NCBI RefSeq assembly: GCF_900637635.1
Contig: NZ_LR134383.1
Span: 826,501-890,500 of the forward strand
Reading direction: 5' to 3'
DNA length: 64,000 bases
Source of the DNA: Legionella jordanis
Lineage (GTDB): Bacteria > Pseudomonadota > Gammaproteobacteria > Legionellales > Legionellaceae
This document shows positions 29,216 to 39,091 of this stretch, one piece after another. Position 1 is the first letter of the stretch; each line of letters opens with the position of its first letter. The notes below the pieces were generated by a model. That model did not search any database. It was given only the letters and a program-made list of their open reading frames with translations, and was not told where the DNA came from. Made by a program: the position numbers and the translations under genes.

Positions 29216-29701
29216 ATGAGCATGGCGAATCTGGAAAGCAGGGTTTGGCAAAATCCGATTTATTTTTTAGCCTTTGGCTTTGGCAGTGGATTAATGCCTG
29301 TCGCTCCTGGCACCTGGGGAACATTGGCAGCAATTCCCGTTTATTTATTAATTGCAGGTGAGGCGGTTTGGCTTTATTTATTATTAACGCTCCTTGCTTT
29401 TCTGCTTGGAGTATGGGTTTGCGATAAGGTGTCTAAGGATTTAGGCGTACATGATTATTCCGGGATCGTCTGGGACGAAGTGGTCGGTTTTTTATTGACC
29501 ATGACGGCTGTGCCTCTAAGTGCTTCTTGGATTATCATAGGTTTTTTACTGTTCCGTTTATTTGACATTTGGAAACCTCAACCTATAAGAATGATTGACC
29601 AACATGTTGGCGGAGGACTTGGAATAATGTTGGATGATTTGTTGGCAGCCATACCCGCTTGGATTATGTTGCAATTGCTAGTCTGGGCGTTTAATTCATG
29701 A
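29216..29701 (+). CDS. pgpA: Phosphatidylglycerophosphatase A
   Basis: A 161-aa inner-membrane enzyme that dephosphorylates phosphatidylglycerol phosphate to phosphatidylglycerol. The family signature is visible: FGSGLMPVAPGTWGTL near residues 22-37, then WDEVVGFL, and GGLGIMLDDLLA. Several hydrophobic segments lie between them. The stop overlaps the next gene start (ATGA). Confidence 0.94.
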   Translation: MSMANLESRVWQNPIYFLAFGFGSGLMPVAPGTWGTLAAIPVYLLIAGEAVWLYLLLTLLAFLLGVWVCDKVSKDLGVHDYSGIVWDEVVGFLLTMTAVPLSASWIIIGFLLFRLFDIWKPQPIRMIDQHVGGGLGIMLDDLLAAIPAWIMLQLLVWAFNS

Positions 29702-30759
29702 ATGATAACCATAAAGAATTGATTAGCATTGGTTTAACCATAACCATCGTTGCTTTGACTATTTTTATTGTTCATCGTTTCATTCCTTCCATGGTTTGGG
29801 CGAGCATCATTGGCATAGCCACCTATCCTTTATATCTACGCTGGCGAACCTGGTTTGGCCATCGTCATAATTTAGCCTCGTTTTGCTTTACGTTTATTTT
29901 GACCTTATTGTTTTTGCTTCCGCTGAGCTGGCTGATTGGTATTCTGGTTAAAGAATTGCAGTTATTTATTAACTATTTGCAAGTTGTAAATCGAGTCGGA
30001 GGACAAGCCCCGTCTTTTTTGCAGCAGTTTCCGATGATTGGTAATGATTTAGTTAATTATTGGAACAGCAATATTGGCAATCCGGGTAATGTCAGACATT
30101 TGTTGTCCAATTTACACATCTCGTTGACGCCTGCAAGTTACTATATAAAACAAGTTGGTGTTAATTTAGCGCATCGGGGGTTTCAACTTGGCTTTACACT
30201 CTTAACGTTGTTTTTCTTTTATCGAGATGGCGATAAGCTGATTCAGCAAATCAATCATATTGGTGAATTTTGTCTTGGAAAACGGTGGTTTCGCTATGCG
30301 GATCGTTTACCTTCTGCCTTACGGGCTACGGTCAATGGAACAATCGTTGTCGGTTTGGGCGTAGGTATTCTTATGGGCATTTGTTATTTTCTGGTTGGTT
30401 TTCCAGCTCCGACACTCACGGGTTTTATCACAGCGTTTGCCGCAATGATTCCCTTTGTTGTTCCCATTGTATTTGTCATCGTAGCTCTTATTCTTATTTC
30501 TACAGGCTCAATGATTTCCGCTATTTTTGTTATTGTTTGGGGTACTTTTGTAATGTTTGTGGCGGATCATTTTATTAAACCCGTTTTAATTGGTGGAGCC
30601 ATTAAATTGCCATTTTTGGCTGTTCTCTTTGGTATTCTCGGGGGAGTTGAAACACTGGGTTTACTGGGCTTATTTGTCGGGCCTATTATCATGGTACTTT
30701 TTGTGACGCTTTGGCAGGAGCCGCAAGGAGCTGTAAAGCCAATGCCCAATAAACAGTAG
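29698..30759 (+). CDS. AI-2E family (YdiK/PerM-type) permease
   Basis: A 353-aa polytopic protein of the AI-2E transporter family (PF01594), with about eight membrane helices. The conserved ending region has the PVLIGGAIKLPFLAVLFGILGG-like segment and GLLGLFVGPIIMVL. Despite the family name, members export varied solutes or ions and the substrate is unknown. It is last in the glyA-to-pgpA gene run and overlaps pgpA by 4 nt. Confidence 0.9.
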   Translation: MNDNHKELISIGLTITIVALTIFIVHRFIPSMVWASIIGIATYPLYLRWRTWFGHRHNLASFCFTFILTLLFLLPLSWLIGILVKELQLFINYLQVVNRVGGQAPSFLQQFPMIGNDLVNYWNSNIGNPGNVRHLLSNLHISLTPASYYIKQVGVNLAHRGFQLGFTLLTLFFFYRDGDKLIQQINHIGEFCLGKRWFRYADRLPSALRATVNGTIVVGLGVGILMGICYFLVGFPAPTLTGFITAFAAMIPFVVPIVFVIVALILISTGSMISAIFVIVWGTFVMFVADHFIKPVLIGGAIKLPFLAVLFGILGGVETLGLLGLFVGPIIMVLFVTLWQEPQGAVKPMPNKQ

Positions 30760-30910
30760 TTGCCCAAATTGACAATTAATTGCCGATTATTTTATCGCTA
30801 CCTATAATTAAAGTTCCACATCTTACAAATTAGCGGTAGACCTTGCAATTTCGCCCGCAGGCCCCATCTTTAATAGAAGTTTTGCAAGACCCATCGTTTT
30901 AGGGGGAATA

Positions 30911-31177
30911 ATGAATAAAGATTGGCCAACAAAAGATAAGGACATGTTCGCGGCTCAACAAATTATGGAAGAATACGCTAGAGAACAAAATACCGACTCC
31001 CTGGGTTTGTTTGAATTAGTAGTCAATACGGAAGAAAAAAGAATGGATTTTCGCCTGTCTTCCTGGGTTAGTCTCCTAGCTGAGCATTTCAAATCGCTTT
31101 ATGGTGATAGCCAGGGGGATTTTGTAACCCGGCAAGTCATCAGTCGCTACATAACCAAAGGTGAGACACTACATTAA
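30911..31177 (+). CDS. Small acidic protein, unknown function
   Basis: An 88-aa soluble protein with no signal peptide or membrane helix. AGGGGG before the ATG is a strong ribosome site. It looks alpha-helical (MFAAQQIMEEYAREQ, SWVSLLAEHFKSLYG). Upstream, TATAAT at about 30804 could serve as -10. I do not recognise it. Confidence 0.65.
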   Translation: MNKDWPTKDKDMFAAQQIMEEYAREQNTDSLGLFELVVNTEEKRMDFRLSSWVSLLAEHFKSLYGDSQGDFVTRQVISRYITKGETLH

Positions 31178-31257
31178 GTTGATGGTGTTTAAAACTCATA
31201 GCCAGGAACCTGAAAATTTTAGGCAGGAATTTAGCAGTCTGCGAGATCCCTGCTAAG

Positions 31258-32022
31258 TTAAAAATGGGCAATGTATTTACCATAATCCCGCTTGAATTCT
31301 TTGCTATTTTGATAATCAACGAGTGCTTTATTAATGTCCTGCAATAGATCAGTTGCTTTCGGATTGATTGCTATTCCAAAACCAAATCCATAAGAGAAGG
31401 GTTGTCCTACAACCGCCAATATCCCCGTAGATGCGGCTTGCCAGTACATGGCAGAGGGATCATCCATTAAAGCATAATCGATTTTATCTGATTGCAAAGC
31501 ATCTATTAGGGTGGGTGCGTCTTGATACTCATTAATGGTTGGGTTTCTAACGCCTAAAAGGTTAATTACCGTTGGAAAAATGGTTCCCTCTTCAACCCCA
31601 AACGTGCGGTTATTTAGTGATTCCAATCCAAAAGGTTGCTTCGCCTTATCGCTTGTAGTTAAAAACCGTGAATTACTAAGTAGATAAGGAAGAGAGAAAT
31701 TCACTCGGGTAGCCCGGGCTGAGGTGATGGTTAAAGCACTGACTGCTGCATCGACTTTGCCCATTTCGACTGACTGCAAAATCTGCTCGAATGGCATGGG
31801 CACAAAGATACAACGCCTTTGTAGGTGTCGGCAGAGGTAATCCATCATGGAGATGTCAAAACCGAATAATTGATGATTTGCCCCTTCCATAACAAAAGGA
31901 GGGGTGAAGCTGTCCACTGCAACCCTTAAGGGTTGCTGCGCTTGTACATTTGCATCCTGTCCTTGTGCACCCAGTGAAACACTGCTGACAAAAAGAGTTA
32001 AAACAAAAATTAATTTTTTCAT
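31258..32022 (-). CDS. Periplasmic amino-acid-type solute-binding protein
   Basis: A 254-aa family 3 extracellular solute-binding protein (PF00497), as used by polar amino acid ABC importers. It has a signal peptide of about 20 residues (KKLIFVLTLFVSSVSLGA), then PLRVAVDSFTPPFVM, the domain signature GFDISMMDYLC, and a central VDAAVSALTITSARA. The ATG at 32022 is chosen; a TTG four codons upstream lies closer to AAGGA and could be the true start. No permease or ATPase gene is adjacent, so it may be an orphan receptor. It is divergent from glnE. Confidence 0.85.
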   Translation of the reverse strand: MKKLIFVLTLFVSSVSLGAQGQDANVQAQQPLRVAVDSFTPPFVMEGANHQLFGFDISMMDYLCRHLQRRCIFVPMPFEQILQSVEMGKVDAAVSALTITSARATRVNFSLPYLLSNSRFLTTSDKAKQPFGLESLNNRTFGVEEGTIFPTVINLLGVRNPTINEYQDAPTLIDALQSDKIDYALMDDPSAMYWQAASTGILAVVGQPFSYGFGFGIAINPKATDLLQDINKALVDYQNSKEFKRDYGKYIAHF

Positions 32023-32107
32023 ATATGGCCACAAGCTTCCTTTTATTCCTATAGAATATGATCAGTTCAGCCATTTGGAAACAAGAGATTTAAGATGCAC
32101 AAGGACA

Positions 32108-34855
32108 ATGATGATTGATATTTCCTCTCTTTTGGAAAATAGACTCAGTGCTTATCAGCGTGATTTCGCAGAACAGGATTTACCCAAGGCTTTTGAACTG
32201 TTAATCGGCACCAGCGATTATGCTTGCCGACATATCAATATTTTAAAAGAGTTACTAATCTCCAAAGAGTGGCAGGGTTTTCTCAGCTTTAACGAATTTC
32301 AATCTGCTTTGGCGACACTTAATACTCAATCCATGCAAAGTTTTGGACAAGCGCTTCGTCGTTTCCGCCACAAACATTTATTGCGTTTAATCCTCAGGGA
32401 ATTGGCAGGACTGGCTTCAACTGAGGACAGTATGCTGGAGTGGTCAAACTGCGCTGATGCCATCATTTTAAAAACACTTGAATTTTGCGAACAGGAATTA
32501 CAACGCCGCTATGGTCAGCCCTGTGATGCTCATGGCAAATCATGTGCACTGTTCTGTTTAGCCATGGGAAAACTGGGTGGGCGAGAACTGAATTATTCTT
32601 CAGATATTGATTTAATTTTTGCATTCTCGGCATCAGGCTGGACCAACGGGGATGAAATCATCAGCAATCAGCAGTATTACAGTAAAGTCGTGCAAGCCTT
32701 TATTCAAATTCTGCAAACTATCAGCCCAGATGGTTTTGTTTTTCGCGTGGATTTGCGCTTGCGTCCCAATGGCGACAGTGGGGCCTTGGTTTCAAGTTTA
32801 TCGGCTATGGAAACTTATTACCAAGAGCAGGGCAGGGATTGGGAACGCTATGCAATGATCAAAGCCCGTCTAATTGGGGACAGCGTTGAAGAACCTAACC
32901 ATTGGTTTCATCGTTTAATTACCCCTTTTGTATATCGCCGCTACGTCGATTTTAGTGTGATTGAATCATTGCGAAGCATGAAAGCCATGATCGAGCGAGA
33001 AGTGCAGCTCAATCCCAGACTAGACGACATTAAAAGAGGATTTGGAGGAATACGTGAAATTGAATTTGTTATACAGAATATCCAACTCATTCGAGGGGGT
33101 CGATTTCCACAATTAAGGGAGCAAAATACATTAAAAGCGCTCGCCCGTTTAAAGCAACTTAACCTCCTGTCGCATACTAATGCCCTGAAGCAAGCTTATT
33201 TGTTTTTAAGAAAACTGGAAAATACAATTCAAAGTCAAAATGATCAACAAATTCATTCTTTGCCCAAGGACGAAGTTAAACAAGCACAAATTGCCATTGC
33301 AATGGGTTATTCAAACTGGCAAGGATTGTTGAACAGGCTTGAGCAGTTTCAGCGCATCATCAGTGCGGCGTTTCGTTCAGTACTGGCTAAAGCTGATCCA
33401 TATCAAGATGAAAAAAGGGTTTTAGCCAATCAATTAATGAGCTTATGGCAGGGGCACGTTGAAACTACAATGGCGATTAATCTCTTAGTAAGTCTCGGTT
33501 TTGATAAAGCTGAGCGTTGCTATCAAATGATACATGCTTTCCGGCATTCAGCACGTTGCCGTCGTCTGTCGCAAGCAGCGAGGCTGCGTTTGGATCGCTT
33601 CATGGTTTTGCTATTGAGTGAATTAGGGACGCGCCCCAATACTGAAAACCTGTTGCTCAAAGTCATTCAAATGCTGGAAAATATTGTAGGCCGGAGTTCT
33701 TACCTGGCCTTAATCACTGAAAATCCTCCTGTATTGCAAGAGTTGCTGCATTGGTTCGGGCACAGTCCTTTTATAACAAGTTTATTGTTAAATCACCCTT
33801 TTTTATTGGAAGTGTTGTTGGATCAAGAGCAAGATTGGCGTCTGCCATCGCGAAAACAATTGGAAGACAATTTAACCCAACTGTTAGCTCATACTACTGA
33901 AAGCGAGCAACAGGAAGAAGCATTGAGGCAATTTAAATGGATGAATTGGCTTTCAGCGGCAAGGGCTGAAGTCTATGGCTGCTATCCTGCGATTCGCGTC
34001 AGCCGTTTTTTATCCACTGTGGCTGAAGTAGTGGTGGCCAGAGTGTTAAGTTTAGCCAGTGAACGTTTATCCCTGCGCTATCCACAAATGCCCAAAATAA
34101 AATCGAACTTTGCCGTGGTGGCCTATGGAAAACTAGGCAGCAGAGAGATGAACTACAATTCAGATTTGGATTTGGTGTTTATTCATGCAACTCATGCCGA
34201 TGAGGAAGGTTTAGTTACCCGGCTAACGCAGAAAATTTTGCACATGCTCACCACCCGCTCGCAGTCAGGCATTCTCTACTCAGTTGATACGCGATTACGC
34301 CCCTCTGGGGAGGCAGGTCTTCTGGTTAGCCATATCGATGCGTTTTCTGAATATCAGCGCCACCATGCATGGACTTGGGAACATCAGGCTCTGATTCGTG
34401 CAAGATTTCTAACTGGCAGTTTGAAAATTCAGCAGCAATTTAAACGCTTGCGGCAAGATATTTTGATGACTTCTCGAGAGGAAAGCCTTTTACGTGATGA
34501 AGTTCTTGCCATGAGAATCAAAATCCATAAACACAGCAGTGGGGATGAAATCAAATATGGTCCTGGAGGTTTAATCGATATTGAATTCCTGGTGCAATTT
34601 TTGGTGCTCACCCACTCCAATGACAGCTTGTTGCGCTCGACTAATATTTTGAGCTTGCTGCAAGCATTGTATGGCATGAAGGCCTTAACTCGGACACAAT
34701 TCATTCAGCTCAGGGCAGCCTATCAACATTTTCATCAGCAACTGCATGAGGACATCCTTAACTTAAGGAAAAACAATTTAAAGGAACATCAACAGAACGT
34801 GTTGGAAATCTGCCGAGACATTTACAAGACAAAGAACTTATTTTTACAAGCCTGA
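32108..34855 (+). CDS. glnE: Glutamine synthetase adenylyltransferase/adenylyl-removing enzyme
   Basis: A bifunctional enzyme of about 915 aa that adenylylates and deadenylylates glutamine synthetase in response to PII. Two nucleotidyltransferase cores are seen: MGKLGGRELNYSSDIDLIF (about 153-171) and YGKLGSREMNYNSDLDLVF in the C-terminal half. The first, deadenylylating half has GRDWERYAMIKARLIGD and the second TWEHQALIRARF. The ORF is open back to 31904, but AAGGA sits just before the tandem ATGs at 32108/32111, and the extra leader would overlap the divergent solute-binding gene, so the short form is preferred. Confidence 0.94.
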   Translation: MMIDISSLLENRLSAYQRDFAEQDLPKAFELLIGTSDYACRHINILKELLISKEWQGFLSFNEFQSALATLNTQSMQSFGQALRRFRHKHLLRLILRELAGLASTEDSMLEWSNCADAIILKTLEFCEQELQRRYGQPCDAHGKSCALFCLAMGKLGGRELNYSSDIDLIFAFSASGWTNGDEIISNQQYYSKVVQAFIQILQTISPDGFVFRVDLRLRPNGDSGALVSSLSAMETYYQEQGRDWERYAMIKARLIGDSVEEPNHWFHRLITPFVYRRYVDFSVIESLRSMKAMIEREVQLNPRLDDIKRGFGGIREIEFVIQNIQLIRGGRFPQLREQNTLKALARLKQLNLLSHTNALKQAYLFLRKLENTIQSQNDQQIHSLPKDEVKQAQIAIAMGYSNWQGLLNRLEQFQRIISAAFRSVLAKADPYQDEKRVLANQLMSLWQGHVETTMAINLLVSLGFDKAERCYQMIHAFRHSARCRRLSQAARLRLDRFMVLLLSELGTRPNTENLLLKVIQMLENIVGRSSYLALITENPPVLQELLHWFGHSPFITSLLLNHPFLLEVLLDQEQDWRLPSRKQLEDNLTQLLAHTTESEQQEEALRQFKWMNWLSAARAEVYGCYPAIRVSRFLSTVAEVVVARVLSLASERLSLRYPQMPKIKSNFAVVAYGKLGSREMNYNSDLDLVFIHATHADEEGLVTRLTQKILHMLTTRSQSGILYSVDTRLRPSGEAGLLVSHIDAFSEYQRHHAWTWEHQALIRARFLTGSLKIQQQFKRLRQDILMTSREESLLRDEVLAMRIKIHKHSSGDEIKYGPGGLIDIEFLVQFLVLTHSNDSLLRSTNILSLLQALYGMKALTRTQFIQLRAAYQHFHQQLHEDILNLRKNNLKEHQQNVLEICRDIYKTKNLFLQA

Positions 34856-34856
34856 A

Positions 34857-36770
34857 CTAGGAGCGCATTGTCCGTGAAGATTGACAATCATCCCTGGGAC
34901 AATACAAGGCTTTTATCCATTCGATGGCCTTGATGTATTCAGGCGAATGAGGCTTTGCTTTCGTTGCTACTGCATTGCAAGACAGCATTTTCATGGCTTG
35001 TGGGAGGAAGCGTTCGCCATCACTATTTGCCAGACAAGCATACAATTGAATTTCCTCTTCCAAAGAACCAACCTGAATGAATTCATACTCAAATTTACCC
35101 GGCTCCCTGACTGCTAAATTATAGCGATAGAAAGACAGCAGGAGTGGCAATTGCCTTAAGTTTCCAGCGAGCACTGCAGATTTAATTGTTAGTATGCGTT
35201 GGTTCAACAAGTCTTTAAATGTTTCCAACTGACTGGCAGGAATTAAGGCAACGGGTCTATCATCCTCCAAACTATCCAATCGGTGAAGGTTTAATTCTGC
35301 AATGACACTCTCGAGCAAATCCTTTTGTTGCGTCAGCCAGTGCGCGGACTGCCGCCTCCCTCGCTGGCGGATGTTTTCAGTAAAATAATTCAGGATAGCG
35401 TCATTGGCCAACGCCTCTTCGGGACTTAAATGGTCAGGAACGCATTGCAATCGATTAAAAAACCGGCTTGAGGAGATTAAGACTGCATCTTGGGATACAA
35501 GTTTAATAGAGACTTTGGCGCGTAAGAAAAACTCCTTCAGAAAGGCTTTAACCTGTTTCGCGTCGTAATGGCAATAGGTTAAAGATAAATCAGAATGGGT
35601 TTTGCTAAGGGATTTGAGTGTTTTTTTCAATTCTCTGCTAAAAGGAAGAAATGAAAAATCAATTGTACTGTTCTCCTCTAAGTATGGTTGTGCCTGCTCG
35701 AGAACTTTGAGTGCATTGGGGCAAAGAGATAAATCGAGCAGATTACTTCGCTGGAGTTTTGCTATTTTGGACTTTTCAAACTCATCCCTTTCCACAAGCT
35801 GTAAAGCAAAGAAGTTGTGCATGCTCTTTTCTTTTACCAACGACAGGGGCTTATAGCCAATGCGTTTAACCGTTGCGGGAGTAATCAGCGGCTCACCAAT
35901 ACCCCCACCAATGACATAATGAACTCCAAGTGAGGCTGCATCCATTACAATAGAACTGGCTTCAAAACCGTTGTTTAGAACCAGACGAGTTAAAGAACCC
36001 GATAAGGTTAGAACGACAGGCCATTTCGAGTTGAAGGTTTTATCAAAGAATGCGTCTTCAAGAATTTCCTTAATTTGAAGCATATCGCCGTGACGAAAGA
36101 GGCACTGTCCGGAGTATTGCTGCTGACAGGTTGAAATATTGCTTTGATTAAAATCAAAGCCCAGAAGTTTACAATTCGCTTGTAACCGTGATTCTATTTT
36201 TTTTAGGAGCTCGCCATCGCCGCAGCCTGCATCCACAATATTGATGCCTTCAAATTGCTGGCCAGCAATCAGCCCCTCAATGCTGCTGATGATTTTTTCA
36301 TGCAGTTCTCGGTAAAATTCCGAAGGGTTGGTGCTCTGTTTTGCATAATAAGCCCTCATGGAGTGATGGCTCCAATCCAGTGATTTGGCATTCATTCTGG
36401 CAAAGGTCTGGATGAATTTCGGTGACTGCTTTATGAAACAGTGTTCGAGCTTTTCCAAATGGTCTTCAAGTACTGAGCGGATTATTTTACTTCCGTTGGC
36501 AAAATTAATGCAGCACACAGCACGATTGACGCCACTACCTGTATGTAAGGCTTGAGCCTTAGGGTTGGTTTTCAACAATAAACGCAGTTTCACTACTTGT
36601 TTGTCATCCACCACTAAGGGAGTTTCAGCCGGATCAATCTTTAGGTCATAGTAAAGAAAGGATTCAGGGAATGGGAAGTCGAACGCATCATTGCGTTCTG
36701 GGAGTAAACTGCAATGAAGGAGTTGTTGGAGTTCTTTCATAAATAGCTTATGTAAATTAAGTTTTTGCAC
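34857..36770 (-). CDS. SAM-dependent methyltransferase-containing protein, likely effector
   Basis: A 637-aa protein with a class I methyltransferase core at about 170-330: motif I VDAGCGDGE at 179-187, GFDFNQSN at 204-211 for the acidic ribose-binding loop, and HGDM at 227-230. The first 165 and last 300 residues are not recognised; the latter is helical and rich in Leu/Gln. The start is GTG at 36770 or ATG at 36740; neither has a ribosome site. The PmrA-like promoter gives a very short leader before the GTG. Target is unknown. The stop lies 1 nt from the glnE stop, convergent. Regulation and domain mix suggest a Dot/Icm effector (inferred). Confidence 0.7.
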   Translation of the reverse strand: MQKLNLHKLFMKELQQLLHCSLLPERNDAFDFPFPESFLYYDLKIDPAETPLVVDDKQVVKLRLLLKTNPKAQALHTGSGVNRAVCCINFANGSKIIRSVLEDHLEKLEHCFIKQSPKFIQTFARMNAKSLDWSHHSMRAYYAKQSTNPSEFYRELHEKIISSIEGLIAGQQFEGINIVDAGCGDGELLKKIESRLQANCKLLGFDFNQSNISTCQQQYSGQCLFRHGDMLQIKEILEDAFFDKTFNSKWPVVLTLSGSLTRLVLNNGFEASSIVMDAASLGVHYVIGGGIGEPLITPATVKRIGYKPLSLVKEKSMHNFFALQLVERDEFEKSKIAKLQRSNLLDLSLCPNALKVLEQAQPYLEENSTIDFSFLPFSRELKKTLKSLSKTHSDLSLTYCHYDAKQVKAFLKEFFLRAKVSIKLVSQDAVLISSSRFFNRLQCVPDHLSPEEALANDAILNYFTENIRQRGRRQSAHWLTQQKDLLESVIAELNLHRLDSLEDDRPVALIPASQLETFKDLLNQRILTIKSAVLAGNLRQLPLLLSFYRYNLAVREPGKFEYEFIQVGSLEEEIQLYACLANSDGERFLPQAMKMLSCNAVATKAKPHSPEYIKAIEWIKALYCPRDDCQSSRTMRS

Positions 36771-36797
36771 TTAATATTTGTCAAAAAATGGACAAAT

Positions 36798-36830
36798 AGT
36801 ATATTTGTGAATAATTAAGAGAATATTAAA
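36798..36830 (-). promoter_or_regulatory. PmrA-like tandem box and -10 for the methyltransferase protein
   Basis: Read on the minus strand: TTTAATATT - CT - CTTAATTAT (36830 to 36811), 15 of 18 matches to cTTAATatT-N2-cTTAATatT. Seven nt later comes TATACT (36803-36798) as -10. The gene start is 27 nt further on. This is the clearest such box in the window together with the one at 55.2 kb. Confidence 0.65.
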
Positions 36831-36930
36831 AGCATTAAATTAAAATGACCATCACCATGATCAGTAATGGTTAAAAATTTAACTATAATCTTTAATAACG
36901 AACATGTAAAATGAATTAAACGGCCGCTCA

Positions 36931-36963
36931 TTTAATATTTTGGTAATGTTTAACCTATATACT
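36931..36963 (+). promoter_or_regulatory. PmrA-like tandem box and -10 for the 692-aa protein
   Basis: TTTAATATT - TT - GGTAATGTT (36931-36950) matches the tandem PmrA consensus at 14 of 18 positions. TATACT follows after exactly 7 nt (36958-36963), and the GTG start lies 32 nt further. It is back to back with the box serving the divergent gene. Confidence 0.6.
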
Positions 36964-36995
36964 GTAACTAATATAAGCTCCGTAGGAGAAAGCAA

Positions 36996-39074
36996 GTGGC
37001 AAAATTTAGAATGTACACCGGTAGTTATACCGAATTTGCTCAACTTATGCATTGGGGGTTCTTGGCAACATCAAGCTCTAATAAGGAACATTATCTTTAT
37101 GAAATAGGAAAGGATTTACGAAGAACCACTTATTATGCACAACAGACTTCTATAAAAGGAATGCATAGCAAATTGCTCAATACTGAGCACCTTGACCAGG
37201 ATAAAAATTACTCTTTTACTCAGGGTATGTTTGACGGTGGAATTTTTGGTACCACCTTCGGAATGCTCTCCAAGTTGAATATGAATTCAATTGCAGCTTC
37301 GGGGCAACCTCTGGGAAACAAGGCTATGCGGGTTTGCTATGAGGATGATAATGGTGAGCTTTGTGGTTTATGCATCACGGTCACAAGAAATGATTTGGAT
37401 GAGTCGGGTACCAAGGAAACTGATGTACCACTGGAAGAACGCCCTCTGTATTATTCTATTAGTCATATAAGAGGAGTCACCAGAAAACCAGAAGATAGAG
37501 AGGTTACATTCATAACCCATCCTATTCTGTTGCCCAGGGCAAACTCAGAAGAGCAAATTGAAGCAAAAGCGCTTATAGAAGCCTCACAAGAAGTTGATAA
37601 TGCAGATATCTTTGAACGTATAACTCCCATTATAAATTGCAGAAATTTGAGTAAAATTCTAGAAGGAGCGTTCGACAGTGAAACATTTTCTCGAGAAACC
37701 TTTGAAGAGTTAGACTCCCGGTTTATTTCCGATCACAATATCGATAATCGAGACGAGAAGAAATCTATACTCCATGGCTATTTAGAATTTGGCAAACAGT
37801 ATTTGCCCTCGTTGGTAGAGGATATTCAACAAATTGAAAGAGACTCCTTGGATATTGATTTTTATAAAGAAAGCAGTTTTCAACCAACTTTTTTGGAACT
37901 CTATACCAAATTTAATGAAGCGTTTAGTCAAATTGAGGATGAAGCTCAACAAGAAAAACTGTTAGCGGCAAATCAATTGTTTTTAACTGCAGCCATGGAT
38001 GTTAATTTTGGGGATATAGTAACGGGTGTAGAGCGTAATTATCTGTTGCGCCAAGCCCATCTTTCCCAAGCAAGAGCAATCTTAAATAATGCTGTGGAGC
38101 AAGACCCTCAAGCTCAAGCCGATAAGGTAGATCAGGCGCTTACAGCTTTGAAATATGGACTTCATCAAGAGAATGTACTTGAAGCAATTCAGAATTTTGA
38201 GGAGCTAATTTCAGCTGACCTAGATGCTTTTGAGGATTTTTCGAAAAAGGCTGAAGATGAGATAGCTTTATTCACCTTGTTACGTCAAGCAAGGGAAACT
38301 GCCATAAAGGCCTTCAAGGATTCTACCCCTGTTGTGGATGCTTTAAATTCTTTACAGATTAGGCTGGTAACTGATCCAGAGTATCGAGCCCAGTTTGACC
38401 AAAAAGAGTTTGAAGATTTAGCTCAAGCATTTATTAATAATGCAGGTGGACTGTCAGCCAAGCTGAAAGACCAGCACGATAATTCCCCTAAAGAGCCAGA
38501 CATAACTTTTGCCCAGCGTAATTCGGGTACATTGGGGGTTGGTGGCTTTTCTGTTGCCATGCTAATCACTTCAGTTATTCTGGTGGCAACGGGCATTTTG
38601 GCTCCTTTGGCCTTAATTACCCTTGGCTTGGCAGTAGCTGGTGCAGTAGGTTTATTGGCCTCTGCAGGCAAAATGGCTTATAACGAAGTCCAATTTAGTA
38701 ACGCCGTTGCCGAATTTGAGAAAGATCATAGCCAGCATGAGCAAGAGGTTGGCAAAACAGAAGGATTAATGAGTAATTGTAAAAACGAATTCACGGATGC
38801 TATTAGAACCATAGCCAGTCGTGATGTCGTTCAAGGCATTGATCATGCACAATTTGAGTTAATGACTTCTAAAGTTTTGTTTGCAGCTTCTCCTTCAGAC
38901 AAAGGCATAATCGCTGAGAAAGCGGTTGCAGCTACCAAGACTGATGGAAAAAAGAGCAGTCAAGTGTTAACGGGTGGCATAACTGAGGAGTTGGGTGTTG
39001 TAGAGCAGCTAAACGATAAAACTTCTTCAGTGGATGATCCAATTCTGGCGAGCAGTAATGGTCTGCATAATTAA
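36996..39074 (+). CDS. Large protein with C-terminal membrane hairpin, putative effector
   Basis: A 692-aa protein of unknown family, starting at GTG with TAGGAGAA upstream. The N-terminal 170 residues are a globular region with many aromatic and Gly residues (MFDGGIFGTTFGM). Residues about 190-500 are acidic and strongly helical. About 513-560 holds two adjacent hydrophobic segments with a tight turn (SVAMLITSVILVATGILAP and LALITLGLAVAGAVGLLA), a hairpin seen in several Legionella effectors that act on host membranes. The tail is polar and Ser/Asp-rich. It lies 17 nt upstream of a small coiled-coil gene under one PmrA-like promoter. Effector status is inferred. Confidence 0.65.
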   Translation: MAKFRMYTGSYTEFAQLMHWGFLATSSSNKEHYLYEIGKDLRRTTYYAQQTSIKGMHSKLLNTEHLDQDKNYSFTQGMFDGGIFGTTFGMLSKLNMNSIAASGQPLGNKAMRVCYEDDNGELCGLCITVTRNDLDESGTKETDVPLEERPLYYSISHIRGVTRKPEDREVTFITHPILLPRANSEEQIEAKALIEASQEVDNADIFERITPIINCRNLSKILEGAFDSETFSRETFEELDSRFISDHNIDNRDEKKSILHGYLEFGKQYLPSLVEDIQQIERDSLDIDFYKESSFQPTFLELYTKFNEAFSQIEDEAQQEKLLAANQLFLTAAMDVNFGDIVTGVERNYLLRQAHLSQARAILNNAVEQDPQAQADKVDQALTALKYGLHQENVLEAIQNFEELISADLDAFEDFSKKAEDEIALFTLLRQARETAIKAFKDSTPVVDALNSLQIRLVTDPEYRAQFDQKEFEDLAQAFINNAGGLSAKLKDQHDNSPKEPDITFAQRNSGTLGVGGFSVAMLITSVILVATGILAPLALITLGLAVAGAVGLLASAGKMAYNEVQFSNAVAEFEKDHSQHEQEVGKTEGLMSNCKNEFTDAIRTIASRDVVQGIDHAQFELMTSKVLFAASPSDKGIIAEKAVAATKTDGKKSSQVLTGGITEELGVVEQLNDKTSSVDDPILASSNGLHN

Positions 39075-39091
39075 TTACGGAGTAGCTACTT

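Noticed and set aside
31904-32107. N-terminal extension of glnE
   Set aside because: The extra 68 codons overlap the divergent solute-binding protein gene, look nothing like GlnE, and the ribosome site sits just before 32108.
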